A DNA stretch of 64,000 nt, taken from Sycobia sp. Sy_11. Taxonomy: Eukaryota > Arthropoda > Insecta > Hymenoptera > Epichrysomallidae. This document shows positions 1 through 13,450 of this stretch, in pieces. The position numbers were made by a program, and so were the translations under genes. Within the stretch, counting starts at the first letter, position 1. Every line of letters starts with the position of its first letter. The notes under the pieces are model-generated. The model had not been told where the DNA came from. It ran no database searches and saw only the letters and a program-made list of their open reading frames with translations. Location of the stretch: positions 8,150,001 through 8,214,000 of the forward strand of contig JACCIC010000003.1 in NCBI GenBank assembly GCA_018907035.1, in the 5' to 3' direction.

Positions 1-1480
1 TATTACGCTATGAAAAAAAGGCATTGAATGGAAGCTTGAAATTAATAATTCTAGCATTTTGTAGGAGTCACGATCAAGAGACCGATGTACCAGCGAACGA
101 TAGCTTTTTGCCGCATTACAGATAAAAATCAAATGAAATTGTTAAATAATCGTGTGGAAAGCTTAATGGTAAATATACAATTCCTTTGACATCGATTTGC
201 GTCGAAAAGACAAATTTTTATAGCCGATTACACCACAGGTTTCGACGCGGTACACCGTGATTTTGGCGCTCATTACCGTTAATCGATGAGCTGTTCGCGC
301 TTTCCAAATATTATGGCTCTTTTGCGAAATTCTTTTGAAAAATATCACGCCGACTTTCTTCGAAACTGAACGCGTTATCCAACAGCAAGTATATCGCCAG
401 AGATCGTTAATGATTTTTCGAGCTTCTTTATCTCCGATAAAATAATGCATTATATATGAAATTACGAGAAAAAAAAGAATTAGAATAATTATTTAAATTC
501 TTCAAGAGAGAATCGAGAATATTATATGTTACTCGCTGCGAGAATTTATTATTATATACATTTATGCTTTAAATTTATTAAATAATTATATTTTACAAAA
601 TTATTATTCAATAATTTTAAGCAGATTAAATTTGCGAATAATATATAATAGCGCGGTGACTCTTAATCCGTTGCTTGTTTGCTGGCGGTAAATAAAAATG
701 ATTCTTATTATCACGAGTTGATAAACTATTTGCAATATTTACGATCAAGTTTTTTTTGGAACTGTTTCAAAACACACACCTACTGGGGCTAAGAATTTTT
801 TATCATCTTTAGAATGCAGGCGTTGGGCGTCAGAAAAAATTTTGAAAAATCTTACTTGGATGGAGGAGAGCTTAAAATTTTTGAAAAATGCCTTTCTATG
901 CGTGATTTGAAAATTTTACCTTTTCAACATTTATCATGTAAAGGCTCCCATAATATTATGCTTCAAAATTCGAAAAATCAAATACTTATCAAATCTCAAT
1001 ATTTCATTTACATTTTCAAATTGGTCAAATAATACACTCTTGAAAACAAATTGTTTATCAATTTGTTCTCACGAGTTTTGCATGCAGTTACTGATAAACG
1101 CATTGATCGACGATAACGCCAGAATGTTTACGATTCAACACGAAATTATTTTCATAATTACGATACAGAAAGTAAATGAAAAATTTCATTACAATATATT
1201 GAATAACTTTTCTATTACCGTTTTAAAAATAAACATCTAAGAAAAGTATGATTTCAGTCTTATTTTCTTCATGGAACAAGGTAAAATAAAGCAGGGCTCG
1301 TTAATTAATCTCCCTTTTAATCAGAATTCTTTCTTCAGCCCCATAGCCTGAGAAACTAATGAAATAATAGAATTATCTTTAAAGCACCGCTACGTTTCAG
1401 ATTCTTCTTTACAAGCAGCTCTTTATGTCACTCATCGCTCTCGAATTGAAAAGCTCAACGCCTCTGGCTGAAATCTCGAA
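1..1480. other. AT-rich intergenic or intronic DNA, no gene seen
   Basis: Open frames at 163-450 (minus) and 814-1032 (plus) are short, have no recognisable motif and lack joining exons. A slightly GC-richer patch (60-450) holds nothing I can name. Confidence 0.5.
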
Positions 1481-2150
1481 GCGCGTCGCTGTTACATTGA
1501 TAAAGGGAAGCTGCTCTCCGATCTCGCTCCCCTTCCTCCTTAAGTGTGAATTCCTGAAATGACCGAGGCATTAGACGGCGAACCGGCTTCCGCCCAACCG
1601 CGAGAGCGTGTCGCAACAATTAATCCCCAGATCCTCTCTTTTCTTCTTTTACACAGGGGGCTGCCTCGTCGGTGCTCCCGGCTCGGCTCGTTCCTCGCTG
1701 TGCGCGCCCGCGCGAACGAGCGGGACAGAAGGTGGAGAAAGGGGTTGGGGAGGGGGGGGGGGATCCCGCATAACTAAACAATGAAACGATCTAGAGGAAA
1801 GATTGTCGCTCGCGCTCCTTTCCACGCGCCCCGTTCTCCCTTTCTCCTCCTGTAGCGCCGATCTCCTCCCCCCTCCCCCCGCTCCCCCGTCATTTCCTGC
1901 ATCTAATTAATACTCGCTCGCATCCGAGGCTGATGCGTGCACGCGAAAACTCTCGGAGGTTCTTTGGACTCTCGTCTCGTCGCCGAGTGGGTCGAGGCGC
2001 TGCGTGTGCGCGAACAATGGGGCGCGAGAGAGAGGGAGGGGCGCACCTCCTCGCGCTCTCCTCGTTCATCGAGCGTGAAAACGATCGGCTCCACCCCGTT
2101 GGCTTTGCACACGCGCGATTTTTCAAAAGCCGCAGAAAATTATCCTCGGA
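1480..2150. other. GC/CpG-rich, polypyrimidine-rich island
   Basis: Sharp rise in GC and CpG against AT-rich flanks, with C-rich runs, an 11-G run at 1752-1762 and GAGAGAGAG stretches. Overlapping open frames on both strands are composition artefacts. It may be a promoter or 5' exon, but no direction can be assigned. Confidence 0.35.
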
Positions 2151-3100
2151 ACCGCCTAAGACTGCAAGTTTCGAAATTGTTAAAGACAAAAAATGCACAC
2201 CTCCACATTTTTCTGAAAATAATAAAACAAGAAAACATAGTTTTCAATTTGACGCGTAAATTGCTCAACAATAGCTTGGTCATGCTTAAAAAGAAAAAAA
2301 TTGAAAGGCTAACGAAAAACTACTAGGTTTTCGATACATTTCAGTTTATATATAATTCTTACAAATCCAGTAAAAGCATTTTAAACTACGAGCCCTTGTT
2401 TGCATTCATTTGAGTTTATTTTCTTCTTTTTTTTTATTCGTCTTCGAGACACGATAAACTGAAATTCGTGCTCCAAGTGGAACACTGTTTAAGGTATTGC
2501 TTTAAGGTACGCGAGTTTGGTGGGCTTAGGCATGGCGAGCTAAAAGAGTTAAATTAACTTTGGATTAGGCTACAAAGTTTTTAATTCTACTAATTGAACA
2601 GTTTTAATACCTGCAATTTTATACAGCTTTGAAATTTTTATTTTATTTTATTTGTTTTTTGTTGTTGTTTTTTTTTAATCAAGAAAATTAAAGTGGAATC
2701 GCTACAGAATTTGAATTTCCCATCGCACAATTGATATCAGGGCTTTTTTCATATGGTGCGCGCGCGCGCCAGCTGACACCTAATTACGTATATTACATAT
2801 ATTAATATGAACTTGATTAGATGCTGCTCGGAAGGGGAGTGGGTTGTCGATCGATCTTTTACTCTGTATAATATATAATACAGATACCGCACCGAATGCA
2901 GTTTTGTTTGGGCTACGTAATAGAATTTGGACTTTGCTTTGATTATATCGACGTATCTGTGCGCGCATATTCTACGACTCTTCGCGGAGAAAATCAAAGC
3001 ATTTATATAGATAAATGGATTGCGAAATTAAATTTAACGTTTGATATGTGACGCTTTGAATGAAAAATAATATTCATGAATCCTCTCTTTCTATCTTCCG
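2150..3100. other. Non-coding DNA, nothing identified
   Basis: AT-rich with one GCGCGCGCGCG tract at about 2758. No supported gene. Confidence 0.5.
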
Positions 3101-3101
3101 C

Positions 3102-3165
3102 ATTCTCTCTCTCTCTCTCTTTCTCTCCATCTTTCTCTCTCTCTCTCTCTCTCTCTCACTCTCTT
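3102..3165 (+). repeat. (CT)n microsatellite, interrupted
   Basis: TCTC repeats are broken by TTTCTCTCCATCTT. This is ordinary simple sequence. Confidence 0.8.
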
Positions 3166-3552
3166 TTCAATAATAGCTTCATTCGTAAATTTTAATCAGC
3201 CGAAAGAGGAAAAGCTCTCTACCGTATGCGATGGAAACGATCCCCGTACGTTTTGTTCGAGAGCGCAGCCTTTCGTATGAAATTTTCAATTTTATGATTA
3301 ATTCTAATAATACATTTCTAGCGTCTAAATTTTAATTAACACGCGCACGTACCAGTGGTATCACATCAAAATTCAATAGAAATATAGATTCTCATCGCTT
3401 ATGTGCATAATTATAATTATGACATATATTTTATTTGATTATTTGAATAATATTATTGGTGGGTTCTTAAAATAAAAATTCATTCCTGTATATACTATAA
3501 ATATACTAGTACAAGGCATTTCAATTACATAGTAGAGTAAAATTCAAGTAAT

Positions 3553-3558
<6 letters not shown>

Positions 3559-3603
<45 letters not shown>
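3559..3603. repeat. (TA)n microsatellite
   Basis: An uninterrupted run of about 22 AT units. Confidence 0.9.
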
Positions 3604-3605
<2 letters not shown>

Positions 3606-3806
3606 GTGTTATTTATTATAACAATTAATGAAATTTTTATAATAGTGACTTACTTAGAAGATATTATGTGAATGATCATTTTATGATTAATTAAAAGTTC
3701 TCCACATATGCTGGTCAAAATTTAACATTTGCTCATATTATTGTATTTATATGGAGAAAATTTATTTCAATGGAATGCTATTATGAACTTTTTCTTGTTC
3801 TAAATT

Positions 3807-3809
<3 letters not shown>

Positions 3810-3898
<89 letters not shown>
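3810..3898. repeat. Compound (TA)n(GA)n microsatellite
   Basis: About 18 TA units pass directly into about 26 GA units. The open frames across it (SLSLSL/YIYIYI) are artefacts of the repeat. Confidence 0.9.
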
Positions 3899-3900
<2 letters not shown>

Positions 3901-4336
3901 AAAAAGAGAGCGAAGGGAGATGAATATGAAAAATGATAACGAGAGGAATAATTAAGCGAACACGGGTTCATAATATGGACTATCCCCTTGACGCTATCTA
4001 TTCATTGCGGGCTTGGCTTATCAGCAGCAATATATGCATCAGACGTCGCGGGATGCGTCGAACAAAATTCACTGCCGACATTTATTATCGAATTCCCAAA
4101 GGGCCAAAGTTCAGTGTATATTTTCATATTTGAAAGCTTCACGATCAGTTATTATTATACAGGTATATTGCTAAGATTTATCAGTTATTAAAATTGCACT
4201 TTACAAATACAAATGATTTATAGTTAAATCCGCTTGAACTGCAAAAATAACAGCGTTTTGAATATAGTTTCTGTTTCTACATGTACAGAATCGTTCAGCC
4301 GACGAATCCGTATTAAAATATATAATATCTATATAT

Positions 4337-4760
4337 ACCGTGTTTCCGACATAACTTTCCAGTGTAACTAATTGGGATCGATCTGTGCATTTATGTTCAC
4401 AAGCTCCTGATCACAGTGCCTCGAATTTATTACTGCAAACATGGGCGAGGGTTCTCACACGGTATCTTCGCGAGTGTACATCATTAAGCAAAAAAAAAGG
4501 AAAAAAAAAGAACTGGAGCCATCGAAATTCGAACAAAAGAAAGCATGTGATGCAGAGATAAACACGGCACTTGATTCACCCTTGTTCCTGCTTCTTCCTC
4601 CTCTTACCGTATTCACAGCGTGAAAATCTTTGCATGTTTTCTCGATTTAGCAAGAACCATGGGCAGCAACGAAACTGTACGCACTGTGATCGGCTGACGA
4701 ACATAAATGCACGGAGCGATTCCAATTAGTCACGGTGGAAAATTATTTCGGAAGCACGGT
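4337..4760. mobile_element. Foldback/MITE-type element with about 100-bp imperfect terminal inverted repeats
   Basis: The left arm from 4337 (ACCGTGTTTCCGACATAA ... ACTAATTGG ... GTGCATTTATGTTC ... GATCACAGTGC) matches the reverse complement of the right arm ending at 4760 (ACCGTGCTTCCGAAATAA ... ACTAATTGG ... GTGCATTTATGTTC ... GATCACAGTGC). Identity by eye is about 80% over some 80 bp, fading further inward to CATGG in both arms. The interior is about 200 bp with no credible gene. This is the structure of a non-autonomous DNA transposon. A two-base TA flank is possible, but the surroundings are TA-rich and it cannot be proven. Confidence 0.7.
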
Positions 4761-5199
4761 CTATACACGGTGAATTTCTGCCGTCCTTAAACAACAGTTA
4801 TATCGTAAACAACATCAGATATATATATATATAATACAGACTTGAAATGTAATTCATTATTATCATTATCTATATGTGTAAAATAAAAAAAAGAAAAACA
4901 CACGTCACTCGCGACGGGATTGCCAATCGGTCATCCATATACATATATATCCATACAGAGCTCGCATCTTTAAGACTTTTTGCAGACATATACGCAGACA
5001 CGCGTATACAGCGCGCTTAAGCACAAAGGATGTCAAGGAAACGCGGGCGTTCGCCGATGGTTACAAGTCACGCACTTTATATTACCGCGTGATTGTCATT
5101 CCGTATTCGGTGGGGGCGAACGCGCGTTGTACCAAAAGGCTGCTCTGCTACTAATGCTGCGCCGCGTGTACGGAGCACTGAGACTTTGTGCGCGTATAA

Positions 5200-5205
<6 letters not shown>

Positions 5206-5253
<48 letters not shown>
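5206..5253. repeat. (TA)n microsatellite
   Basis: About 24 TA units inside a GC-richer island. A similar tract lies at 5421-5462. Confidence 0.9.
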
Positions 5254-5254
<1 letters not shown>

Positions 5255-5416
5255 GTGCGAGGCGACTGGCCCAGGGTCGCAAAAAATGACCAAATTACCG
5301 TCGCTCAGCATTCGGTTTGTCTTTGTTTTTGTTTTCTCTTTTTATTTTAACGAGGCTCGAGCGCTCAGTCGCGAAACGTGAAAACGGTCGCGCGAGAGTG
5401 CGACGGGGATCGAAGC

Positions 5417-5420
<4 letters not shown>

Positions 5421-5462
<42 letters not shown>
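5421..5462. repeat. (TA)n microsatellite
   Basis: 21 TA units, flanked by GC-rich sequence on both sides. Confidence 0.9.
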
Positions 5463-5464
<2 letters not shown>

Positions 5465-5609
5465 AAGTACGTGCCTTGTGTCTCGAAAACAATGTGTATC
5501 ATATATACGCGTGAGAACCACGGCCTACTTGGCTTTTCGCCGAGGCTTCGGTGAAAGACTTTATTTGGTACGGCATTGTATTGCCTATTTTTTCTTTCTG
5601 GTTTGATCG

Positions 5610-8600
5610 AACGTTAACGACTGAGTTCCCCCATCTGTATATACTCGTTATAGAAATAGCGTGAACGTTTATGTACTAATTGCTGCGGTTTCTAGAATTT
5701 TCTGCTTTTTACCTTTGATCGAAGTCTGGCTAAGTACTTTGGGATGCGTAACGAAATATTAATAATGTATAAAGGTTGATGAATTAATGCACATTGCTTA
5801 AAAAACTTTTCTACATGGAAAAAGGCCAAGAAATAAATATTACTAGGAATGAATGTACAAATTCAAGGAAAAAGCTCTTGTTCCTTATGGTTAACAATGT
5901 GCGCGATGCTGTCTTCATTTATTTTTAGTCAAAAAATTACTCTAAAAATACTATAAAAGTATAAATGCCCAAAATTAATTACCCTCCTTACTTTTTCGAA
6001 TTGCTCCAATTTTCTTCAGACTTAATTGTTATTCGAATGGTACTTTACATCGTGTACTTATTAAGTGCAAATATTTCACTTATTATTAATAATTTATTTC
6101 AAGATTATATTCCACTTCAATTTTCTTACCGTCAGTCACAAATAAAAGTTGCTCAAATATGATTCAAATTAAGAACAATAATTTTCTATTTCTATTTTAT
6201 CCTGTAGTATTTGTTCCACGTTGTTGTTCTGCATGAATGCATTAAATATGACTAATAACTATTGAATTATTTAAACTTTGACTAAATAAGGCCACAAGAA
6301 AATAGTCGAGATTCTGCACACAAAACACGCGTTCGAGCTATTGCACGTAGTGCCAAGTGCAGCTGGTTAGGGCGAACCGCGCCCTATGTGTTTTACCCAT
6401 ACCCTGCGTTTTTCTCTTGCTTTTTCCAATATCATACTGGACGACAAATAGTTGAACGATGCTTCCCACAACTGAATACTTCTTATAAATTTCTCAGTTT
6501 CTTATAGAACTTTCAGGGCACTTATTTTTGAACAGTTTAATTGGTTTTTAGACACTCGTCGTGAACAGACGTTTCTTTCTACTGTTAAATGTTACGGCTA
6601 TAGCGTGTAGATGTTCACATTTTGAACGAATTATATTTAATGGGTTCTTTGTTATATTTAATGATTCTCTATTATATATATGGCTGTGTAATATAACAGT
6701 GTAATGTATATTATTATTGGCAACACTTCGATCGTGACTATCGATACGGCTGTTTATAAATCAATGAAATTCTTTGTAGAACTAGTCAAATGAATTAATG
6801 TCTTAATCTTTTCATTACATGCGTTTTACCTGTTATACTTCGTTAATTTATAATAGATCCCACTTATAACTTTGTATTTATACAATCTGTTAGTTGACAC
6901 TTCTCTGCTACATGTATATATATATAAATATAACATAAAACACTAGAGCAACTGTCGCAATAAATTTTATTTTGTAAAAGCATACCTATGTCAGATGTTC
7001 CATAGTGTTTTTATTTTATAATATGTCTTACACAATTGCACTAAATCGAATGTATTAAGTCTTAACTGGATACAGAATTTTTTTGTGTTTTCAGTAATTT
7101 AAATTTCAGCTCAAGTGTACTTCGTCAACCCGAGGGGATCCTTGAGTAGCTGCTCACTTATAAAAAGAGAAAGGCTAAAGAAAACTTTTGAATTTTTGAA
7201 TTTTTCTTACCAATACACTTAAAAAAATCTGGAATAATACAACAAAAATTAGCACGAATAACCTATCGAGATTATTTCAGCCTTCGTGCAAGAAACGTTG
7301 AAGTACATTATATAATATTTTATCATAATTTTTCCACTTTCATTTTCATAACAGCCATTTCAGCCTGTGCACCATTCATCAGCGCTTAAAAGAGTAGGGA
7401 CTGCACCATCGACATGTTTTAAAAGCCATATTCAGGAGTTTGAATCATTTTTCAAAATTCAGAATTTCTTCGAATTTGAAAGACATTTATTTTTCAAAAG
7501 CTTCAGTTTTTTAAATAATCGTAGAAATGATCTTCACTATAAAATGAACAAATTTTTAATGATTAAATTAAAATTTTTTGAAAAACAATACTTGACTACA
7601 ATATTAAGTTTCAAAAAATAAAACTGGCAATTAATTTCAACTTTCGCTCCAAATGTGTTACATTAAAATGTGAGTTTCTCGTGTAAATGTAAATATTTTT
7701 TCATTTTATGAATTTTATACATTATGACTAAAATTATAAAAAAAATGCAAGATGCTCAATTAGATAATATTTTGAAAGGGACAATCAAAGGATATTCCAG
7801 CTTATATTCAATTAACCTTGCGTCTGTATTAAATGATCGAAATTTAAAAGGAGTTCGCTAAACAGAAATTGATCTCTTTCACTCGGCAAAATTTACAATT
7901 ACGTTAAAAATCAGTCGATTGATCCGAAATTGTAATGTACAGCTGTCACGTTAATCCTGAAGAGTTTTTTTCGATAAATCGACTGACTGACATAAAAATA
8001 TCCGCCCCAACAAAATAAATACTATATATCGAAAGAAGATATAAAAGAAGAATGATCGAATATTTTGTTCATCGCCGAAGGTTCAGACGAAAACTTTAAT
8101 GCACGATTATTTCAGGTTTTGTATTGTAATTAATCTAGTGTTTATAAAAGTATTAATTATAACAATTACAATAATTATCAACACTTCTATCTACTAATTA
8201 TAACACTTCTACATAATGAAAAAATAACCATAGTAAAAACTGACTTAAACTGGCATGATTTCTTAAATTTAACTTTCTTTTATTGAGGGAAAAATAATAA
8301 ATGTAATATCTTGCGATCTTCTGTTCCATAATTACACTATATTGTGTCTTACGTAGTCATCTAATTGATATTAGTCTTAATAGAATCGACCTGAATTCTG
8401 CATGAAAATATTCCTTTTGTCGTCGACTGAAATATTCGCAATATCGCAAATTCTTACTAAATCGAATTGTAACAATTCAATTGAGGATTTTTTTCAGCAG
8501 TCAAGTAAGGAAAATATTCAGGCAGTAACGAATCCTTCAGTTTGAATTCGATGGAAAATAATGCAAGAAACATGAAATTATTATACATCAATAAAGGTAT

Positions 8601-10470
8601 ATTTAAATATTTTCTTACCAAAATAACTGATCCTTCCTCGTGAATGAAAAGAAGGCAAATAAGAATAATTGGAAATCCCAGGACGTTACTCACATATTTC
8701 TTCTGGCTTCTTTAGAAAGCTGATCCAAAGATATAGCTCTAAAAATATTACAAAATATTTTATTATTATAACTTTAATAAGATCTACTTTTTAATTTTTT
8801 ATCATTACAATTACAGCATGAATAAAATGAAAATATGTTAGGACTAAGGTCCAATTTAATTTTAAATTATATTATAATATTCAGTTTTAATATATTCTTT
8901 TTACAACTTTCTATTTTACTATTGATTTAAAAAAAAAAACAAGTTTATTTTTTACAATCCAGTAAAACAAACGAATTCTTGGATTATAGGAACAAATATA
9001 TCGATGTACCGTGCATGTAAGTGCGCGTGATAGTCAAAGTACTCTTAATTCGTAATTATATACATATTAATAATGTGCTATTTTTTATTCAATTTTTTTC
9101 TAATTATTTCCTATCATATAAGTAGTATAATAATCGACAAATTAGTAACTTTTGTTATCGAAATTTATCAAATTAATCTGGAAGGATAAATTAGAAAAAA
9201 TTAGAATCACTACAGTAGATAGATAATATAAAATATACTATATACTAACTACTCTAAAGAGTAGTTTCCCTATACGTCCAAACTAGAATACGAAAACATA
9301 ATACACGATTTAAAAATAAAAACAGTTATCCAGCATTATTTTAAGTTCATATCTATGATACAAAATTTTTTCTCAATTACTTACATTGATACATGACAAA
9401 TAATAATGGGTGATTATGTAATATTGTTACAATTTGATCCTATAATATTAAATATCATAATTATTTCTTGATTCTATTATAATCTTGAATGTAATAAAAC
9501 ACGGGTTTTTAAATAATTATAATTGTTTCATTAATTTCATATATTAATAGAATGTAAATTATAATATTGAAATAATTATTACTACTTCTTTTAAATTTAA
9601 AATATTTTTCAATATAATAAAGTGTTATGAAAATCCCTTAGCTTTATTGTACAATATAACAAAAATAATCTAAAACTATATTATAACATTCTATTTAATT
9701 TGGCTAAAATTTAATAGAACAATATTTTGCTTTAACTTCAAAATTGGAAAATCGATTAAAAACGACGAAAATATTGACGCACTAGTATTTAAGTATAAAA
9801 AGGAATTTGCATTATGATAACAAGGAGTAATTTAGATAGCCAGAAGAGCACTACAGTTTTTTAATATATGACATTTGAAACATTAGTAAGAAAATCTGTT
9901 CTTTGTACGTTTAAAACACTTATTGTTTCTCATTCATTTGATATTTATGTTATTATTAAAAAGGCAGCAAATATCGAAAACTATCTGATATAAATATTTT
10001 GATATGTTAAATATATTTCATTTCCGTAAATCGAACAATCGCCAATGAGTCACCGCTCGAAGGTTTATTGCTAGTTAATAATTTTATACGTATCTTATTC
10101 GTAATCTATTTATTTTACAACAATAACTTTATTAATCTATTATTTACTAGATGCTAGGAAGGTCTTGAAAAACTGTGGTTGAAATATTTTGAATGTTAAA
10201 AAACATAGTGAAAGGTAAAAAAATGTTTTATAGCTGCGTGTCTTAATTACAATTGAATGAAAAAAAGCTTGCAAGAAATGGCATTCAATCAATTATATAA
10301 AATATTACTTTACGTTATCTCGATGCAAATATTTTAAATAAACGTAATTTTATACATTTGTATTACATGTTAAAAAAATTGTAATTTGTAAAAAAGGATT
10401 GTACAACATTTAATATATTATACAAATAGACAGTTTAATATACTGATACTCAAATTTTTTTTCTCTATAT
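5610..10470. other. AT-rich DNA, no confident gene
   Basis: Long AT-rich stretch. A minus-strand segment at 8620-8745 has splice-like signals but could not be assembled into a gene. A small inverted repeat (CAGTCGATT at about 7912, AATCGACTG at about 7976) is present. Confidence 0.5.
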
Positions 10471-10474
10471 ATAA

Positions 10475-10816
10475 TCAGCAAAATTCTCTATACGACTCAT
10501 ATATTCTCAGTGCCAAGATATCCAGTCCATTGAAAGACATCAGGAATTGTCCCGAACAAAAAGAAGCAACTTGTGTAAAAGAGAAGGACAAGGAGAGGAA
10601 GAAAAGGTTATAATTACTATATGTCGGAATCGAAGTGCGTCTCCGGTCTTTCCGCCCGCGCGCATCCGTCCCACATTTCGTATATACTGTACGCGAGCCG
10701 TCATTATAGTTCGATTGCGAAAAATGTGCGCACGGCCTGTATATGCGTGCATACGTACGTATAAATGCACACACACGCGAGCGCGCACACACACAGCAGT
10801 CGTCACTTTCATTTGA
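10475..10816. other. GC-richer patch with alternating purine-pyrimidine tract
   Basis: Sequence around 10735-10797 alternates (GTGCATACGTACGT, CACACACGCGAGCGCGC) and could adopt unusual helices. Open frames on both strands are not convincing. Confidence 0.3.
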
Positions 10817-13050
10817 TTTTTAACAACATTAACAATACATTTTTTTCGAAATTGTTTTTGGATTACGCTAATATTACGGAATTAGAATAGTAGAAGATGC
10901 CTTAAATCCTCTCAAAAAATGAGTAAGATACGCGAACCAATGAGCAATATTATATATCAGTACATAAGCAGACGGGCGATTTTTATTTTAAAAACTTTCA
11001 AAGAAAAAATGTCAGTATTAACTTGATTGGACTTCGTTTTTTTTTAAGATTCAAGAGTGCTCTTCTTCTTTTGACTAGTAGAAAACTTGGGAATCAAATT
11101 ATTATTTGAATATTGCTCTTAACGATGATCTGAACGCCAGTTATTTATCGAGACTTTCGAATTACATCTATCATCTATGGTGAACGATGGTAAGAAAATA
11201 AAATTTGATATATTGAAAGCCTGTTTATTGTAGGCATCCTGATCGACACAAAGTCTGTTTCTCGAGCGAGCATTTTTCATTCTCCTCAGTTCTACGTGTA
11301 AACTCGCTCGAGCGACCGGGCTATCTGACGTTTAATGCGCAAAATCTGCTTTATATCTGAGAAGTTTTTGCTTTCCATCTCTTATTTATACCCAGGATTG
11401 AACCACCGGGCCGTTGCCCCCTTTTCTAAGTTTAGAAACACATTCTTAACATTACAACAGGGCGGATAACGCTGCATATTTTATTATCAAAGGCTTTATA
11501 CGTGATTGAATAGTTTTTCAATTTTAATCTAAATCATTATATTAAATCTAATCACACGAATGTTATATCAAAATTTTAATATTTCAACTAATTCATTATA
11601 AATAGGTTTTTTCGTAGATTACAACGACAAAGCGTTTAGTCGATGATATGACTCTAGCAGTTTGCAGATATAAATAAAAAAAAAACAGGAATTTGTGGCT
11701 ATTGATATATTTTTTTCAGCCTAACCAAATACCGGTACATATAGAGCATTTATTTATATTAATTATTCACTTCATAAAAAAAAAAATGTTTAAATAAATT
11801 TATTTTTAAATTTCAATATTTAAAAAAAATTTATTTTAAATGTGTCCATACAATAACGTAACAGATACTAAACACATAAATAAATTGATATTTAAAGATT
11901 CAAGCTATTTAAACATTTTTTTGATTAAATTTGCACCGATTCACTTTTCAAATTCTTAGCGCTTTTACATTGAACTTTTTCTAATCGACGACTATCCATA
12001 CGATAACAACAGTCAGAAAACAATTTATCAAATTTAAATATATAAGTTATTTCCAAAATGGCACGTATGACTTATTTTTCCTTATTATTTCAAATTAAAA
12101 TTTCAATCGTAGTCACTCTTACGTGTTGCTCCGCTAGAAAAAATCTACTACGATGGATTGACAATGGCTTTATAAATATATATGTCATCGCGACAGCGCC
12201 TATCAGTCCTCTTCCACGTTTACGCGCGTGTGTGCGCGCGCTGGCCGTCAATATTCTCACGCTTTTTTACTATATGACGTGGCCGAGCTATCGAAAAGAT
12301 TCGACTTAAATATGACGAAGAGAAGGAATTTTAATTAACGGCGTTTTTCAGTGGCTAAGTATAGGCATCTAAAGTCATGCAGGCTGCGTGTTGTGGAATC
12401 AAATTTTCAAGTATCTCGATGGACGTATTCGTTTAATTGTACATTTTTCATTTTGGGCTATAGTTTTTTCCTTTTGAATGTTACTTGCAGTTTGTGAAGT
12501 TTTGAATGTTACTTTTGAATGTTACTTGCATGTTACAGCAACTTTTATTATCTTTGTCAATGTTTCACTTTTCTGTTTTTTACGCAATTAAATTTCGTAT
12601 CCGAATTATGCACTTTTGAAGAATATGAAATTTTTATTAAAAAAGTGTGAATTTAGTGTACAAAGTAGTCGGGACAGGCAGTTAATTCTTTTACAAATAA
12701 TGAATTTGATCTAAAAATCATTTTTATTTTGTATTTTTTCTTTCCATAAATAAATTGAGATTATTGAGAATAAATAAAGATAAATTGAGAATCGTGCTAT
12801 TTCAATAAGTAATGCAAACTTTTTACAGTTACAAAAATATAAATAAGATGTTTGCGCAACCTATCGCGCTCGGAGAAATTAATTATCACAAATATACAAA
12901 TTAGAGCGCTCGGCTTAGGGCAAATTTAATTATCAAAACTTTGCCAGGCTCATCCTTTATGTTCAACAATATGCGGAAACTTGCGCCAATAGCTCATTAT
13001 GCGTAGCTTATAAGCCTAAATATAATATTCGAAAATTCCCGCTGTGCACA
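10817..13050. other. AT-rich DNA with a perfect 10-bp inverted repeat
   Basis: CTCGAGCGAG (about 11262) and CTCGCTCGAG (about 11304) are inverted copies 32 bp apart in a slightly GC-richer patch (11240-11480). The tandem repeat at 12472 also lies here. No gene is supported. Confidence 0.45.
12472..12536 (+). repeat. Local tandem repeat, unit TTTTGAATGTTACTTGCA
   Basis: Three full or partial copies of an 18-bp unit stand in a row (12472, about 12502, about 12513), with spacer or truncation between them. It looks like a recent slippage or local duplication. Confidence 0.6.
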
Positions 13051-13450
13051 GCTGTGCGAAAAAGTTTTTCTATTTCTTTTTTAAAATTATGCAAAACGCA
13101 CGCCCGACGTGTATCGGCAGAAAAGAAGTTTTTAATTGAATTTCGGCTACCTCCCCGGCCCCCGTTCCCCGTTCGTGTACGCTTTTGTCGAGTTGGCGAA
13201 GGGGGAGCGATGTGGAAAAAGAAAAAGAAAAAGAAAAACCGAGTCAGTTGGCGCTGGCTCGTCTTTTTCGTTATTAATAAACCAGAAGCGGCGACGATGC
13301 GGAGCCCCGATGCCCCACACGATTTTTATCGAGCATATCTTATTGGCATTATCGGCGCGGAATGCTGAATTTCCGCTTTTTTTTTGCATCTGTTTAAGTT
13401 GCGCGAGTATTTGACGCCGTTACGCGTCGAATGCCAGACGTACTCTACGA
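13050..13450. other. GC-richer island, no gene assigned
   Basis: Contains C-rich (CTCCCCGGCCCCCGTTCCCCG in part), AAAAAGAAAAAG and CpG-bearing stretches. Frames are open on both strands, which indicates composition rather than coding. Confidence 0.3.

Larger units (their letters stand above)
4900..5610. other. GC-richer island containing two (TA)n tracts
   Basis: CpG-bearing sequence (CGCGCTTAAGC, GCGCGTTG, GGTCGCGCGAG) surrounds the TA tracts at 5206 and 5421. Open frames across it are repeat artefacts. It could be regulatory; no promoter motif is decisive. Confidence 0.3.

Noticed and set aside
8457..8745. A secreted-protein gene on the minus strand (hydrophobic stretch FPIILICLLF, splice-like GTGAGT and GTAAGA, small upstream exon-like AISLDQLSKEARRN)
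   Set aside because: The hydrophobic frame starts with GTG, not ATG. The only nearby ATG runs into TGA, the upstream exon-like piece is in another frame, and no further exon could be joined.
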